From Diogma glabrata (Eukaryota > Arthropoda > Insecta > Diptera > Cylindrotomidae), in NCBI GenBank assembly GCA_963693315.1, contig OY856188.1:264797114-264861113 (forward strand): a stretch of 64,000 nucleotides of DNA. Direction: 5' to 3'. Numbering within the stretch: position 1 is the stretch's first letter; the number at the start of each line of letters is the position of its first letter. Position numbers and translations under genes: made by a program. Positions 11,747-22,521 of the stretch are shown here, one piece after another. Below the pieces are notes generated by a model. That model was not told the DNA's origin. It searched no databases and was given only the letters and a program-made list of their open reading frames with translations.

Positions 11747-12428
11747 ATAGTTTGTGTTCATATTGGATTGTATACAATTTCACATCATATGGTCAATTCA
11801 CTTCACAATTATCATTATAAACCAATGTATTGTTTATAATATATAAATATAAACCATAAAGGTTATCCCAAGTCGAAGAAGTTACATTTTAAAAAGTGAT
11901 CTATTAATGTAATCGTAATGTAATCGTAATAAAACAAGAAAAAAATTATGTCATTCAATAACAGAAGAGAATTGTGATTACACCCGAAAAAAGTAGCAAA
12001 AAAAACTAGTATAATAACAAAATATTGGTTTCTGAAATATTGCATGAAGATTAGAATGTTTGGGCACCACAGGATCGTGTGGCACATCAAGTATGTTATT
12101 TGGTTTGAATTTTAGGTTAAATTTAACTGGTTATATTGTTTTTTAAGCAACTGGTTATTGTTATCGGAGACGAACATATATTTCGAAGACGAACATATAT
12201 TTCGGAGACGAACATTTACTGCATCGAAAACGAGATCCCTTGTTGAGTGTGAATTAGCCAAAAATCCGGAGAGATTTGGATGCTTTTATTATGTAGAAGA
12301 TTTATCATGTATAAGATTTTTCTATTAACACATTTAAAGTGTTGTGTTTGCGGATTGCGGAGCAAGTGGATATAAGTTTGCGGATAAAAGTGGAGCAAGT
12401 TTATTTAGGGTTAATTAAAGGTAATGAA
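11747..12428. other. No recognisable gene; 19-bp triplicate at 12165-12218
   Basis: AT-rich sequence without coding signal. A 19-bp motif, CGGAGACGAACATATATTT, occurs three times in a row starting at 12165, 12184 and 12203. The segment ends at the poly(T) tract that is the 3' tail of the minus-strand LINE. Confidence 0.55.
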
Positions 12429-12668
12429 TTTTTTTTTTTTTTTTTTCATTTAACCCTTTATTTAATTAATTTAATTAATTATTTAATTTCAATTAATATC
12501 TTTATCTATTTACATAGTTTTATTTTCAATAATTAAAATAAATTATATTTAAAATTCTTGTTCACTACTTATATTACATTACATATTATAAAGAAAAACA
12601 AAAATAATCGTAACTCATCCACAGAAAATCCATTCCCCAACCATCCAAGAGACATATAAATCGCCGAG

Positions 12669-14408
12669 TCAAGACTTCAACAAACTTGACAGTTCCTTTC
12701 TAAATTGACTCACGTTTGCAGCTCTTCGAAGCTGATAATCCAAGCAGTTCCATGTTTTAGCCACTGCTAACTGAAATGAGCTTTTAAAATACTTCGAGTG
12801 ACAAATTGGAATTTTTAAATTACATGAACGGAAGCGAGTATCATAATCACTTTCCAAAAACTCAACAACATCCACAAAGTAGGATGGAATTCCAGCCTTA
12901 AAAAGCTTATAGAGGAAAATAGACATTCGCATTTTACGTCTCTCTTTAGGCAGAAGAAATTCAAGTTGAATACGAAAATTCGTCACATGTTCATACTTAC
13001 GAAGTCCAGAAATAAATCTAACACAATTATTATGAGCAACATTAAGCTTGGCTTCCAACATATTACCTAGTTCAAAGAAAACTAAATCACAATAATCAAA
13101 GTAGGGAAAGACCAGTGATTGTATTAACCTTTTTTTAACTTCAATTGGTAAGAGATACTTAAACTGATAGAGTTGACGTAGCTTAAAGTAAATTAACCTC
13201 AAAGTGTATTTGATATGTTCAGCACCTGACAATGACTCATCAAGATATACACCCAGATTACGCACTTTATCAACCGGAAAAAGGCGATCACAACCTAACA
13301 GCAATTTAAGTCTACCATCCAGCAACGATTTTTTTAAGGGTTGAATATCACGTGGCCTACCACAAACAATTAGTTGAGTTTTGCTGGAGTTCAGACGCAG
13401 ACCATTGTTACAAGACCATTTATCAATAATGTTCAAATCATGATTAAGCTCGATAATACCACACTCCATGCGTGATACCGGAAATGTATGACAAACCTGA
13501 CAGTCATCCGCATACAGATGGTATCTGCAATACATGAGACCATCACTAATGTTGTTAATAAATAAAGAAAACAGCAGTGGACCGAGTATGCTTCCTTCAG
13601 GAACGCCAGAGAAAATTGATTGCCACCCTGACATTTTTCCCTCCATGTTTACTGATTGTGACCGATCTTGGAGGTATGATCGTACCCATTCAGCAGAGCT
13701 GTTAGAGAATCCATAGTGATGGATCAGTTTGTCAACTAATAAACAATGCTGCATAGATCTAAACGCCTTGGTAAAATCAAGCAAAACTAATACAGTAACC
13801 ATTCCATCATTAATTGCCACACGAATGTCGTTCGTTACTTTAAGCAACGCAGTTACAGTACTGTGCCCCGCACGAAAACCCGACTGATATGGGTTTAAGA
13901 AACCATGCTGATTCAAATACAAGGTCAATTGATCATGCGCAACACGCTCGATAATTTTGGAGATACATGGAAAAATACTGATGGATCGAAGGTCACCGAC
14001 GGATTTAACATCCGCAGTCTTTGGAATAGGAATCAAAATACTTTTCTTCCACAGAGATGAAAACCCAGATGAGCTAAACGAAAAATTGATTACATGAGTC
14101 AAATGACTCACAATATGAAGTACTATCAACTTTAAAAAACGGATTGAAAGACCGTCATAACCAACGGCATTACTTGAGATTCCTTTAATGGCATTAACGA
14201 CATCAGTCTCAGACACCGACTGAAAATCAAATCTACTACGGGCCAAGGACGATGGTAGTGGTGGTGGAGAAGATGATATTGACGAATTAACATTGTTAAC
14301 GCTAGTTGACGTCACAAAGTAATCATTTACAGTATCAGGATCAAAATCAAAATCAACAGTTACACTTGACGACTGAATTCCGAAATTACGGGAAACCTTC
14401 CAAAATTG
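12669..14408 (-). CDS. LINE reverse transcriptase, long open fragment
   Basis: An open frame of about 579 codons of LINE origin; the frame runs on to 14507 only through inserted DNA. It begins with QFWKVSRNFG, the linker before the RT. It contains the RT fingers block (VGYDGLSIRFLK), SILIPIPKT, motif A as LLDFTKAF, the QSGFRAGHST block, GVPEGSILGPLLFSLF (motif B) and the YADD box at 13503-13514. The thumb and C-terminal region follow (NLGVYLDESLS, FPYFDYCDLVFF, HNNCVRFISG), ending KELSSLLKS. No RNase H domain follows. The RT motifs look intact, but the protein lacks its endonuclease because of the insertion. It is a jockey/I-group LINE by motif style; I would not assign the clade. Confidence 0.85.
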   Translation of the reverse strand, partial: QFWKVSRNFGIQSSSVTVDFDFDPDTVNDYFVTSTSVNNVNSSISSSPPPLPSSLARSRFDFQSVSETDVVNAIKGISSNAVGYDGLSIRFLKLIVLHIVSHLTHVINFSFSSSGFSSLWKKSILIPIPKTADVKSVGDLRSISIFPCISKIIERVAHDQLTLYLNQHGFLNPYQSGFRAGHSTVTALLKVTNDIRVAINDGMVTVLVLLDFTKAFRSMQHCLLVDKLIHHYGFSNSSAEWVRSYLQDRSQSVNMEGKMSGWQSIFSGVPEGSILGPLLFSLFINNISDGLMYCRYHLYADDCQVCHTFPVSRMECGIIELNHDLNIIDKWSCNNGLRLNSSKTQLIVCGRPRDIQPLKKSLLDGRLKLLLGCDRLFPVDKVRNLGVYLDESLSGAEHIKYTLRLIYFKLRQLYQFKYLLPIEVKKRLIQSLVFPYFDYCDLVFFELGNMLEAKLNVAHNNCVRFISGLRKYEHVTNFRIQLEFLLPKERRKMRMSIFLYKLFKAGIPSYFVDVVEFLESDYDTRFRSCNLKIPICHSKYFKSSFQLAVAKTWNCLDYQLRRAANVSQFRKELSSLLKS

Positions 14409-16078
14409 CATTGAAAAAAAAGCAATGTTTAACAAATATTTGCGGCAAACTGTCTCATGTTTGGTAGAAAAGAAAATTGTGTGTGGTAAACAATTATTTG
14501 TGATCACAAACCAAAATGTTTTGCTACAAATAGTACATTGAAAATACTGTTTGACCGAAAAAATTATATATTTTAATTATTTGATACAAACAGTTTACTG
14601 TTCATCCCAAACATTTCAGGTGTTTGTCTCTACTAAACTCAAAAATTAAAACTAATCATTTCTACTAAACATTGAAATCATTCGCTTCAAACACTTCGAT
14701 TGTTTGGGTTAAATTATATGGTAAAGAAGTGTTTATCGCAAACAGCAAATTTTTGTAGGAAAAAATCGTTGTTATGGGTAAACTTTTTAGTTTTTGACAT
14801 TTGTTTCTTTGGTCCATCATTGGTATTGATTAAGAGTAGTAGTTTGTTATTAAAATTTAATATAGTTTAATAAAATTTTAAATACTGTAAATTTAACGAT
14901 TTAATGAAAAAAGAAAAGATTGTGAGATAAAATTTTTTTTGAAAACCATTTAATAATATTTATTAAATTAATTATTTTTCTAAAACTTCAAAAAGCTGTG
15001 GATATTAAAATAAAAGTGTGTAAAAATAGGTTAGTGTATTTCTAAAAGTTTTTATCGTGTGATTTTATTATCAATATACTTTATTAATTAAATGTAGGAT
15101 AAACAACTTCATATGGTACATCAAAAGGAAAAAATATTGATGCAGTAATTTATACATAATATATAACGTGATACTTACTATAAACGTAAGATGGAAGAAC
15201 CTTTTAAAGAATTGCTAGTTATTTGAAGTAATCCTAGTAATTTAAATGAATTAAGTTACACAAAAGTAAATAAAAACTGGAGTGCTTGTAACTCATTATT
15301 GGTATTATGAAGATGAAGAAAATTGAAAATGTTTATTCTGTCAAGTTTTTGAGCCGATCATATTTGATCCATATACTTGCAAGTATTTAAAAATATTCGT
15401 AAATTCGTAATTTTATATCTATTTCATTTGCAAAATTAGAAAATAAAAACACTAATAGTTTATTATATATGAAAATAAAATAATTTTGCTAGTAAACTAA
15501 GCTAATTAATTTAATTTAAATAATAATTTCATAAATAATAAAATACTAAAATAATTTTTCGTAAATAATTTTAATTTCATAATCTAAAAGAAATAATAAA
15601 CCGTAACACATTACAATAAAAATACAAAAAATGTTCTAAAAAATTAAAATTGGAGTTGTTGTTTTTTTTACACCCTATATTATACTATAAAAGATAGTTG
15701 AAACAAACACTTGTCATATGTTATCGTTTGTAATAAACTATTCTTATCATTCATGAGAAACACTACATGTTTCTAGTAAACACAAATTATTGTTTGGAAT
15801 AAATATTAAAGTATTTTTCGCAAACACTTTTTATGTTATAATTGTTTGCCACAAAAGCTTTCTATCATTGATAACAAACATTTCTTGTGTATAGAAAACA
15901 ACAACTTTGTTTGTTCTAAACACTTCTTGTTTCCTCCAATATATAAGAACATTTGTACCAAATAGAAATAATATTTTCCTTGAACAACAATATTATTTGG
16001 AACAAATAATACTTCCAAACACTTTTCTCGTTTCTTGCAAAAAGTGTTTGAGGCAAACATATCGTTTTTTGAGTGTGG
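14408..16078. mobile_element. 1.67-kb insertion inside the LINE, rich in TGTTTG/AAACA motifs
   Basis: The LINE frame stops after ...GHITP near 16079 and resumes at QFWKV near 14408, so this block is an insertion. Its ends (CATTGAAAAAAAAGCAATG at left, ATCGTTTTTTGAGTGTGG at right) are imperfect inverted repeats. Both flanks carry many copies of short palindrome-forming TGTTTG and CAAACA motifs, with an AT-rich middle. There is no transposase, so it is a non-autonomous element of unknown superfamily; exact boundaries are uncertain by several bases. Confidence 0.6.
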
Positions 16079-16705
16079 TTGGGCGTAATATGACCGCTAA
16101 GTTGATTCTTCAAGTATAAGCGTTTCAGTAAACAATTTTGACGAGTACAAATTCGACGTAGTTCTTTGAATTCTGAAAGGAAAAAACCACTGTTGGGAGA
16201 ACAACTATACCGTCTGGCATACCGATACGCCATATCACGTTTGGCCATACAACGCAACAAACCAGGTGTTATCCAAGGCTTAGGTGGACTTTTTAATTCA
16301 ATCCTTTTAAGTGGAAAGTACCTATCATAAAGATAAACTATCTTATTATTGAAAAGGGTAACTTTTTCATCCAATTCAGTAGCTATATACAAATCATCCC
16401 ACTGTAGAACAGACACCTCACCTAGCAGCTTCTCCATGTCAATTTTTTTATAGTTCCTAAACTCATACATTTTTGGCTTAGATTTAGGTGGTACTACCTT
16501 AACCGATGCAACCAAGAAAGAATAAAAACTGATGCCAGGCACATCAACCGTATCAAAATAAGCGACTTTCAAAGGTACATTAGTCAAAAACAGATCTATA
16601 AGGGTGGGTGAATGATTAGGAGGCCAATGAGTTGCACTAGTACCAATCATTTTTAAATCATATGGGGAAATTAAATCTTCTAAAAATCTCTGGTCTACAG
16701 AGAAT
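16079..16705 (-). pseudogene. LINE endonuclease C-terminal part and linker
   Basis: The minus-strand translation includes HWPPNHSPTLIDLFLTN, the usual 'S-x-x-LID' end region of an APE endonuclease, then a basic linker with KPWITPGLLRCMAKRDMAYR and RRICTRQNCLLKRLYLKNQL. It is the 5' portion of the same LINE as the RT at 12669-14408; the N-terminal endonuclease is missing through 5' truncation. The last residues read past 16079 come from the inserted element. Confidence 0.8.
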
Positions 16706-16766
16706 TATTATTAACAAAAATACAATTTTTTATTTTGATTAGTTTTTATTCAAAAACAGAAATACA

Positions 16767-17450
16767 TCAATTCCATAAATTATTGGTAACGATTTCACAA
16801 ATCATTTTCTTTCTAAAATATGGCATATTTTCTGCTGTGAATGTTAATGGAGAGTTCCTACTTACATACTCTGCAAACGTAGAACAAAATATTCCACAAT
16901 CATACGAATTTGTTTGTTTCGGTATATTTTTGACGTTTTCTTTTTGCCATTCTGTTTTATTTAATTTTATTTTATTTTTTTCGAGATTCATATTCTAAAT
17001 AAGTTAATAATTTTTGCAATAATTTATTATTATCACTGCAAAATGAATCGTAGTATTGTATTTTTTTTTTGTATATCTATAATAACCAGTGACAATGTTT
17101 TTTACTTTTAATGAAGGCTGGAATTATTATTTTTGTAAATGAAAATATATTGGTTTTTCCATCGTCGGACACCATCGTACCCAGCTTTTTCTAGTTTATC
17201 AATAAAAAATGTGTTGAAGCACATTATTTTTGGATATCCTGGATTAGTGTTGCTTCTTTCATTTATCATGGAAAAATAATAGTTAATAATATTATCATTA
17301 ACCCAATTTTTTTGGGTTAGACTTATAAGATCGATATTAGAAATTGATATTTTTGATTTTCGTTGACCCATTTTGTGGATTTTTCCACTTTATAGGTTAT
17401 TTCCATTTGGTCCATAGTAAGGTCGATTTCTGGGTAATCGTTGTATACAT
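16767..17450 (-). pseudogene. Ulp1/SENP-type SUMO protease domain relic
   Basis: The minus strand encodes, across three frames, the whole catalytic core of a Ulp1 (C48) cysteine protease. In order: WVNDNIINYYFSMINERS, then MCFNTFFIDKL, GYDGVRRWK, then HCHW (catalytic His, near 17095), IQYYDS (catalytic Asp), and finally IPKQTNSYDCGIFCSTFAEY (oxyanion Gln and nucleophile Cys). It ends near 16767. There is one in-frame stop just after HCHWLL, a frameshift near 17110, and another upstream near 17370. No introns are seen, which fits a retrocopy or a transposon-borne domain. Ulp1 domains are known in host SENP genes and in several DNA-transposon families, so origin is open. All four catalytic residues remain, so loss of function is by frame damage only. 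Confidence 0.8.
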
Positions 17451-17557
17451 TTTTTTTTTAAATTCAAATCTTCTAATCTGAATCGAAATGAATATTAGAA
17501 AATATTAGAAATTATTTTATTAACCGAAAAATTTTTTGGTTCGGAGGGCGGTGAAAT
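17451..17557. other. Short AT-rich spacer
   Basis: No features seen between the protease relic and the inverted repeat. Confidence 0.4.
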
Positions 17558-17990
17558 CTTCGTATAATAACGTGTATTTAACTTCAGCAAACTTCCTTTT
17601 TGATTTTATACAGATTTTTAAAAATCACCAATTCACCAAGTATTCAACAATAAAACAAATAAAATATAATTTTAATTACAAAACGGTTTTGAACGGTTTA
17701 AAAACGGTTTTGTTGAAATAAATTCTTTACTAGTTTCAGTTTTATTAACCATCCTCAGAAAGAATTGTTTTGCTAAGTTTGATACTCAGTAGCAAAAATT
17801 CTTTCTGAGGATGGTTAATAAAATGAAACTAGGTAGTTAAAGAATTTATTTCAAAAACGTTTTTTAAGTTTTTACTAAATGATTAATTAAAATTACAACA
17901 TTTTGTTTTATTATTGAATACTTGATGAATTTTTTTGATTTGAAAATTTCAGTTGCCTTAAGTTAAATAAACGTTATTATATACGTAAAA
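17558..17990. repeat. Near-perfect foldback with 12-bp loop
   Basis: Two arms meet near 17780. The inner arms, TTAACCATCCTCAGAAAGAA and its complement, pair exactly, with only TTTGATACTCAG-like sequence between the arms. Outward the arms diverge (CAAGTATTCAACAATAAAAC against GTTTTATTATTGAATACTTG) and end near CGTATAATAACG / CGTTATTATATACG. It is a foldback MITE about 430 bp long with arms of about 210 bp; no coding content. Confidence 0.8.
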
Positions 17991-18424
17991 AAATGAATTT
18001 TAAAATAAATAATAAAAAAATTAAAACTTACCTTATTAATTTTAATTGAAACTTTTTTATTATCTGTTGAATCACATTTCTTTTAACTTTTAACTTTTTT
18101 AAAACATTTTTCACGAATTTCATTTTAAATTTTTTTTACTTTGAGCTTCGAACTTTTAAACACAGTGGTTATTCAATATATGGAATTGAAATCGATCCCA
18201 ATTATTGACGATCTTTTGTTTTACCGTTTTTTTTTTAAATATTTATTTTTTCTTAATTTTTTGCCGCATGAAACTAATTAACATGGGGTGGGGTATCAAT
18301 TATACTATTTAGCATGGGGTAAAATTTCTACCTTGGGTTTGTTTTAAACATGGTGTAAGTTCTCGATAGTATTTTAAGGGTTTGTGCACATAAATCTATT
18401 TTTACCCACCATATCCATTCTGGA
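17991..18424. other. No recognisable gene
   Basis: AT-rich; a loosely repeated GCATGGGGT / ACATGGGGT motif (near 18282, 18323 and 18350) is the only feature seen. Confidence 0.45.
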
Positions 18425-18490
18425 GGTAAGATTTGCTTTTTTGGCTCGAGATTGTATTATTTAGGTTTTTCAGACCGAGCTAATTTTTCC
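18425..18490 (+). repeat. Diverged right end of a HINE-like copy
   Basis: The sequence TTTTTGGCTCGAGATTGTAT followed by TAGGTTTTTCAGACCGAGCTAA aligns with the family right end (TTTTGGCTCATGAATGTAAT, then AGGTCTTTCAGACCGAAGTAA). It may be the right end of the copy whose left end is at 9918. Confidence 0.5.
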
Positions 18491-19059
18491 GACCGAATTA
18501 ACAAATTACAGAAAAAGTGTTTCGTTGATAATTTGTTATCATTTTATTTTAAAAATAATAATGTCTTAGGTAGATTTCATAGAAAAATCTACTTATCTAC
18601 AATTGGCTATATCAGGGTATAGGTTAAGATGCTAGTGCCCAAAAACTGTATAAATCAAACCGTTGTAACTGCCGTTTGGAGCCAAATATTTAAAATAAAA
18701 TTTTAAATAATAAATTTCGATCATTTTTTGAAAAACCATACATCTGCAATAAAAGGCTTAGTTATCTGCAATCAACGATAGGACTGCGCATTTTATGCCT
18801 ACACCAAAAATAAACTAAAATTGATTGCAAATTAACAAAAATGGTTTAACTTTATACTGCCACCACAGATTGAAGGTGGTCATCCTTTTTTGACAGTAAA
18901 GTAACTTATATTTTTACATCGGCAGTAAAATAACATAAAATGAGATTATCATTAATTTCATATTTATAAATAATCAAAATTTGCAGAAAAAAAGTGTCTA
19001 TAATACGAACCTAAAGTGACTTTTTGTGTTTCGTCTATAATATTGTAAAATATTGCAAA
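18491..19059. other. No gene; partial foldback arm at 18975-19043
   Basis: AT-rich sequence; the only feature is a half copy of the 6810 palindrome arm (CTAAAGTGACTTTTTGTG and neighbouring sequence), next to the start of a HINE-like array. Confidence 0.5.
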
Positions 19060-20398
19060 AATTATAACAAAATCAAAAATTGTAGCTTTTTCCAAAATTA
19101 TATAAATTATAATAAAATCAAAAATTTAAAATTTTTCAAAATTCCAAAAATTCTTACAAAATCAAAAATTGAAACTTTTTTCAAAATTTTAAAAATATGT
19201 AAATATAAAATTCAAAAATTCTATATTTTTTCACAAGTTTAAAAATATTCCAAAAATTATTACATAATCAAATATTGAAACTTTTTTCAAAATTCCAAAA
19301 ATTATAATAAAATCAAAAATTTAAAATTTTTCAAAATTCCAAAAATTCTTACAAAATCAAAAATTAAAAATTTTTTCCAAAAGTCTAAAAATATTGCAAA
19401 AATTATTACAAAATCAAAAATACAAACTTTTCCAAAATTCCAAAAAAATTTCAAGAACTATAACAAATTAAAAAATTTCCATGTCCAATTTCATTTTAAA
19501 TTACATTTACGTCATAAAAACAGCTACATTTTTTTCCCCAAAAAATTGGCTAAAAAAATAAATGAAATCATTTTTTGACACGCTTGACATTATATTTTTT
19601 ACAAACTTATATGCCATAATTCTCTATAATAATAATAAATTTTCATATCATACAAATTATTAATTTTATTTTTTTCCAAAAAATTGGGTAAAAAAATAAA
19701 TAAAAATCTTTCTTTTGGCACACTTGACAACATTTTTTTGACAAACTTATAGTGCCATAATTCTCAATAATAATAAAACATTTAATTTCAAACAACTATT
19801 AATTTTATTTTTTTCTAAAAAATTGGGTAAAAAATAAATAAAAATCTTTCTTTTGACACGTTTGACAACATTTTTTTGACAAATTTATAGTGCCATAATT
19901 CTCAATAATAATAATAAAATTTCATTTCAAACAAAATTTTAATTTAATATTTTTCTAAAAAATTGGGTAAAAAAATAAAAATCTTTCTTTTGACACGCTT
20001 GACAACATTTTTTGACGAACTTATAATCCAATAATCTAGATTTTGGTCTCACATACCAATCCCGACCATCAAGATTTCTCCAAATTCAATGTTTCTACAC
20101 GTAATCACATAAAATGAAAGTTTTTTAAGCAAAAAATATGCAAATTTCCTTGTTTTAATACACTTGACGATTTTTTTGACACACTTCCGGTACAGTTATC
20201 GAACACATCGTCCTTTCGGCTCTTCCTATTGAGTAAACCTATTTTGAGAAATTTTTTTGAAATCCGTTCAGCGGTTTTCTAGATTTCGTCGGTTGTGACG
20301 GCAGACAGACACACATTTTTTTTTGCTTTTTTAGAATCAGTAGGTCCTAAAACGTTGAGAAATGCCAAAATCACTTTGAGCTCATGAATGTAATACTT
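19060..20398 (+). mobile_element. HINE-like copy B, internal arrays and 3' region
   Basis: It contains the short A-rich array (19060-19460), units of about 137 bp (19530-20030) and the conserved 3' part with TCAGCGGTTTTCTAGATTTC, GACAGACACACATT and AATCAGTAGGTCCTAAAACG. It stops at AATGTAATACTT, where a TIR element is inserted, and resumes after it as TTAGGTCTTTTAGACCGAAG (21690-21716). The left end of this copy is missing. Confidence 0.7.
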
Positions 20399-21689
20399 CC
20401 CAGCTAGCACAGATTTCGATTTGTAACATAAATATGTTACAATTCAGATGTAATTCAGTTTTTTAAAACAAATTTAGTCACATATGGGTTATATTACAGT
20501 TTTGACTTAGCGATTGGCAACAAATCATTCGGCTCAGTTACAATACTGTTTTAATTTTGTTACAGAAAAATACACTTGTTGTTAAAATGTTCCATGAAAG
20601 TTACACAAAAAAAAGTTATGTTTAAGTTAAATTAACGTCAATAAAACATTTCGTTTTGTAGCACGTCTTAAAAGTGTTATTTTATTGTAGTTGCCACAAA
20701 TCCAGTAACGAGCTAGCTACATTGATGTGACTAACAAATTTTCTTCAAGTTACTGTTACAAGGACGCTGCAGTGAGGTTTTTATTTAGTTGCAATGACAG
20801 AAAAAACAAGGTTCGAGCATTGTAGTTGAAGAAATTTTGTTAGTTACAAGGACGCTGCAATTAGGTTGTTATACAGTTGCAATGACAGAAGAAGAAAGCA
20901 GGTCGAGCGCAATAATTTTAGACAGCCAATTAGTTACAAGAACCCTGCCACGAGGTTTTTATTCAGTTTCAAAAACTGTGGAAGAAATCTGTCTTGATGT
21001 TCTATGTTCGCCATATTTTTCGTTGTTTTATGTATTTCCTACACCATGCGGTTTTATTTGAGAAAATTCGAATGTGATTTTCTATATTATTATTTATTTC
21101 TTATAACAATTTATGGTGCAATACGACACTGGGAGCATTAAAAACTGTATTTAGATATATAGATGTGAATTTTATGCTGATAATGAAAATTCGAAAATTT
21201 TCTAATTTTATGCTTTTTTTCCAAATTTTCATTTTTTGGAGACGCGTTAATTTTCCAGAGGTAAAACACCCACACTCATCGACAAAATGGCATCCGTTAT
21301 AAAATTTTGTTCTAAAAATCATGAAATTTTTCAATTTCAAAGTACATATTGAGTAGTGTCTGATTTTTAAAACTTATAAATTATTTCAATAAAAATCATG
21401 TAAAGAATAAATTGTTAAAAACATTTTTAAAACATTACAATATGCAACTGAAATTAAAAAAAAATTCGTTGTTACATCTTGTTGCGTGCAACTTCAGTTT
21501 GTTACATCAACACATTTTAAACATAGCTATAACCCATTTGTCACCTTATTGCGACCAAATTTGTTACAAAATATACCGTAAATTCTGCTTTTTCTATCGC
21601 AATAGAGCTACAGTTGTGTTACATATCTAATCTTGCGACTATTTTATTTGTTACATTAGCTCTATTGCTACAAATTTGTGCTAGCTGGG
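20399..21689. mobile_element. 1.29-kb TIR element, CCCAGCTAGCACA ends
   Basis: It starts CCCAGCTAGCACAGATTT and ends AAATTTGTGCTAGCTGGG, inverted repeats of about 18 bp. It interrupts the HINE-like copy between ATACTT and TTAGGTC. Comparison with uninterrupted copies (ATACTTAGGTC) shows that only TT is duplicated, a 2-bp duplication. The interior is rich in GTTACAA/TTGTAAC motifs and has three 87-90-bp direct repeats. There is no transposase, so this is non-autonomous; I cannot fix the superfamily. Confidence 0.75.
20756..21010. repeat. Three 87-90-bp direct repeats
   Basis: GTTACAAGGACGCTGC begins at 20756 and 20843, and the diverged GTTACAAGAACCCTGCC at 20933. Each is followed by a GAGGTTTTTATT-like stretch and GTTGCAATGACAGAA or its variant. 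This lies inside the CCCAGCTAGCACA element. The open frame over it (20837-21061) is a by-product of the repeat. Confidence 0.75.
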
Positions 21690-22521
21690 TTAGGTCTTTT
21701 AGACCGAAGTAATATCATGTCATACAAACTATTAATTTTATTTTTTTCTAAAAAAATTGGGCAAAACATAAATAAAAACCTTTCTTTTGACACACTTGAC
21801 AACATTTTTTGACAAACTTATAGTGCCATAATTCTCAATAATAATAATAAAATTTCATTCCAAAGAAACAATATTATTTTTTTCCGAAAAATTGGGTAAA
21901 AAACTAATTAAAAATCTTCTGACACACTTGACAACATGTTTTTGACAAACTTATAATGCCATCATTCTCAATAATAATAATAAAACTTCATTTCAAACAA
22001 ACAATTAATTTTATTTTTTTTTTTTTCAAAAAATTAGGTAAAAAAATAAATAAAAATCTTTCTTTTGACACACTTGACAACCTTTTTTTGACAAACTTAT
22101 AATGCAATAATCTAGATTTTGGTCTCACATACCAATCCCGACCATCAAGATTTCTCCAAATTCAATGTTCCTACTCGTAATCACTTAAAATGAACGTTAT
22201 TTAAGCCAAAAATATGCAAATTTCTTTGTTTGACACACATGATGATTTTTTTGACACACTTCCGGTACAGTTATCGAACAAATCGTCCTTTCGGCACTTC
22301 CTATTAAGTACACCTATTTTTAAAAAAAAGTTGTTCAAATTCGTCCAACGGTTTTCTAGATTTCGTCGGTTGTGACGGCCGGCCGGCAGACAGACATACA
22401 TTTTTTTTTTTTGCTTTTTTAGAATCAGTAGGTCCTAAAACGTCGAGAAATGCCAAAAAAGTGGGGGTAAGAATTTCACTTTTAGCTCATGAATGTAATA
22501 CTTAGGTCTTTCAGACCGAAG
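21690..22521 (+). mobile_element. HINE-like right end of copy B, then copy C
   Basis: 21690-21716 is the right end of copy B. At 21719 sequence from inside a 137-bp unit follows at once (ATCATGTCATACAAACTATT), so two copies are joined or nested. Copy C then runs through three units, the TTTTCTAGATTTCGTCGG / GACGGCCGGCCGGCAGACAG block, AATCAGTAGGTCCTAAAACG, AATGTAATACTTAGG and the terminal hairpin GGTCT-TTC-AGACC ending near 22521. It abuts the Transib right end. Confidence 0.7.

Larger units (their letters stand above)
12429..16705 (-). mobile_element. Non-LTR retrotransposon (APE/RT LINE), 5'-truncated and interrupted
   Basis: Read on the minus strand, the element begins inside the endonuclease domain near 16705, continues to 16079, is interrupted by a 1.67-kb insertion, and resumes at 14408 with the reverse transcriptase. 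It ends with a 3' UTR, an AATAAA signal (12457-12462) and an 18-base poly(A) tail (12429-12446). The tail and signal show ordinary target-primed reverse transcription with 5' truncation. I did not find a clear target duplication. Confidence 0.85.

Noticed and set aside
9918..22521. HINE-like copies as classic Helitrons
   Set aside because: No TC start and CTRR end at the borders; the subterminal inverted repeats fit Helentron-type or HINE elements better, so I did not call Helitron.
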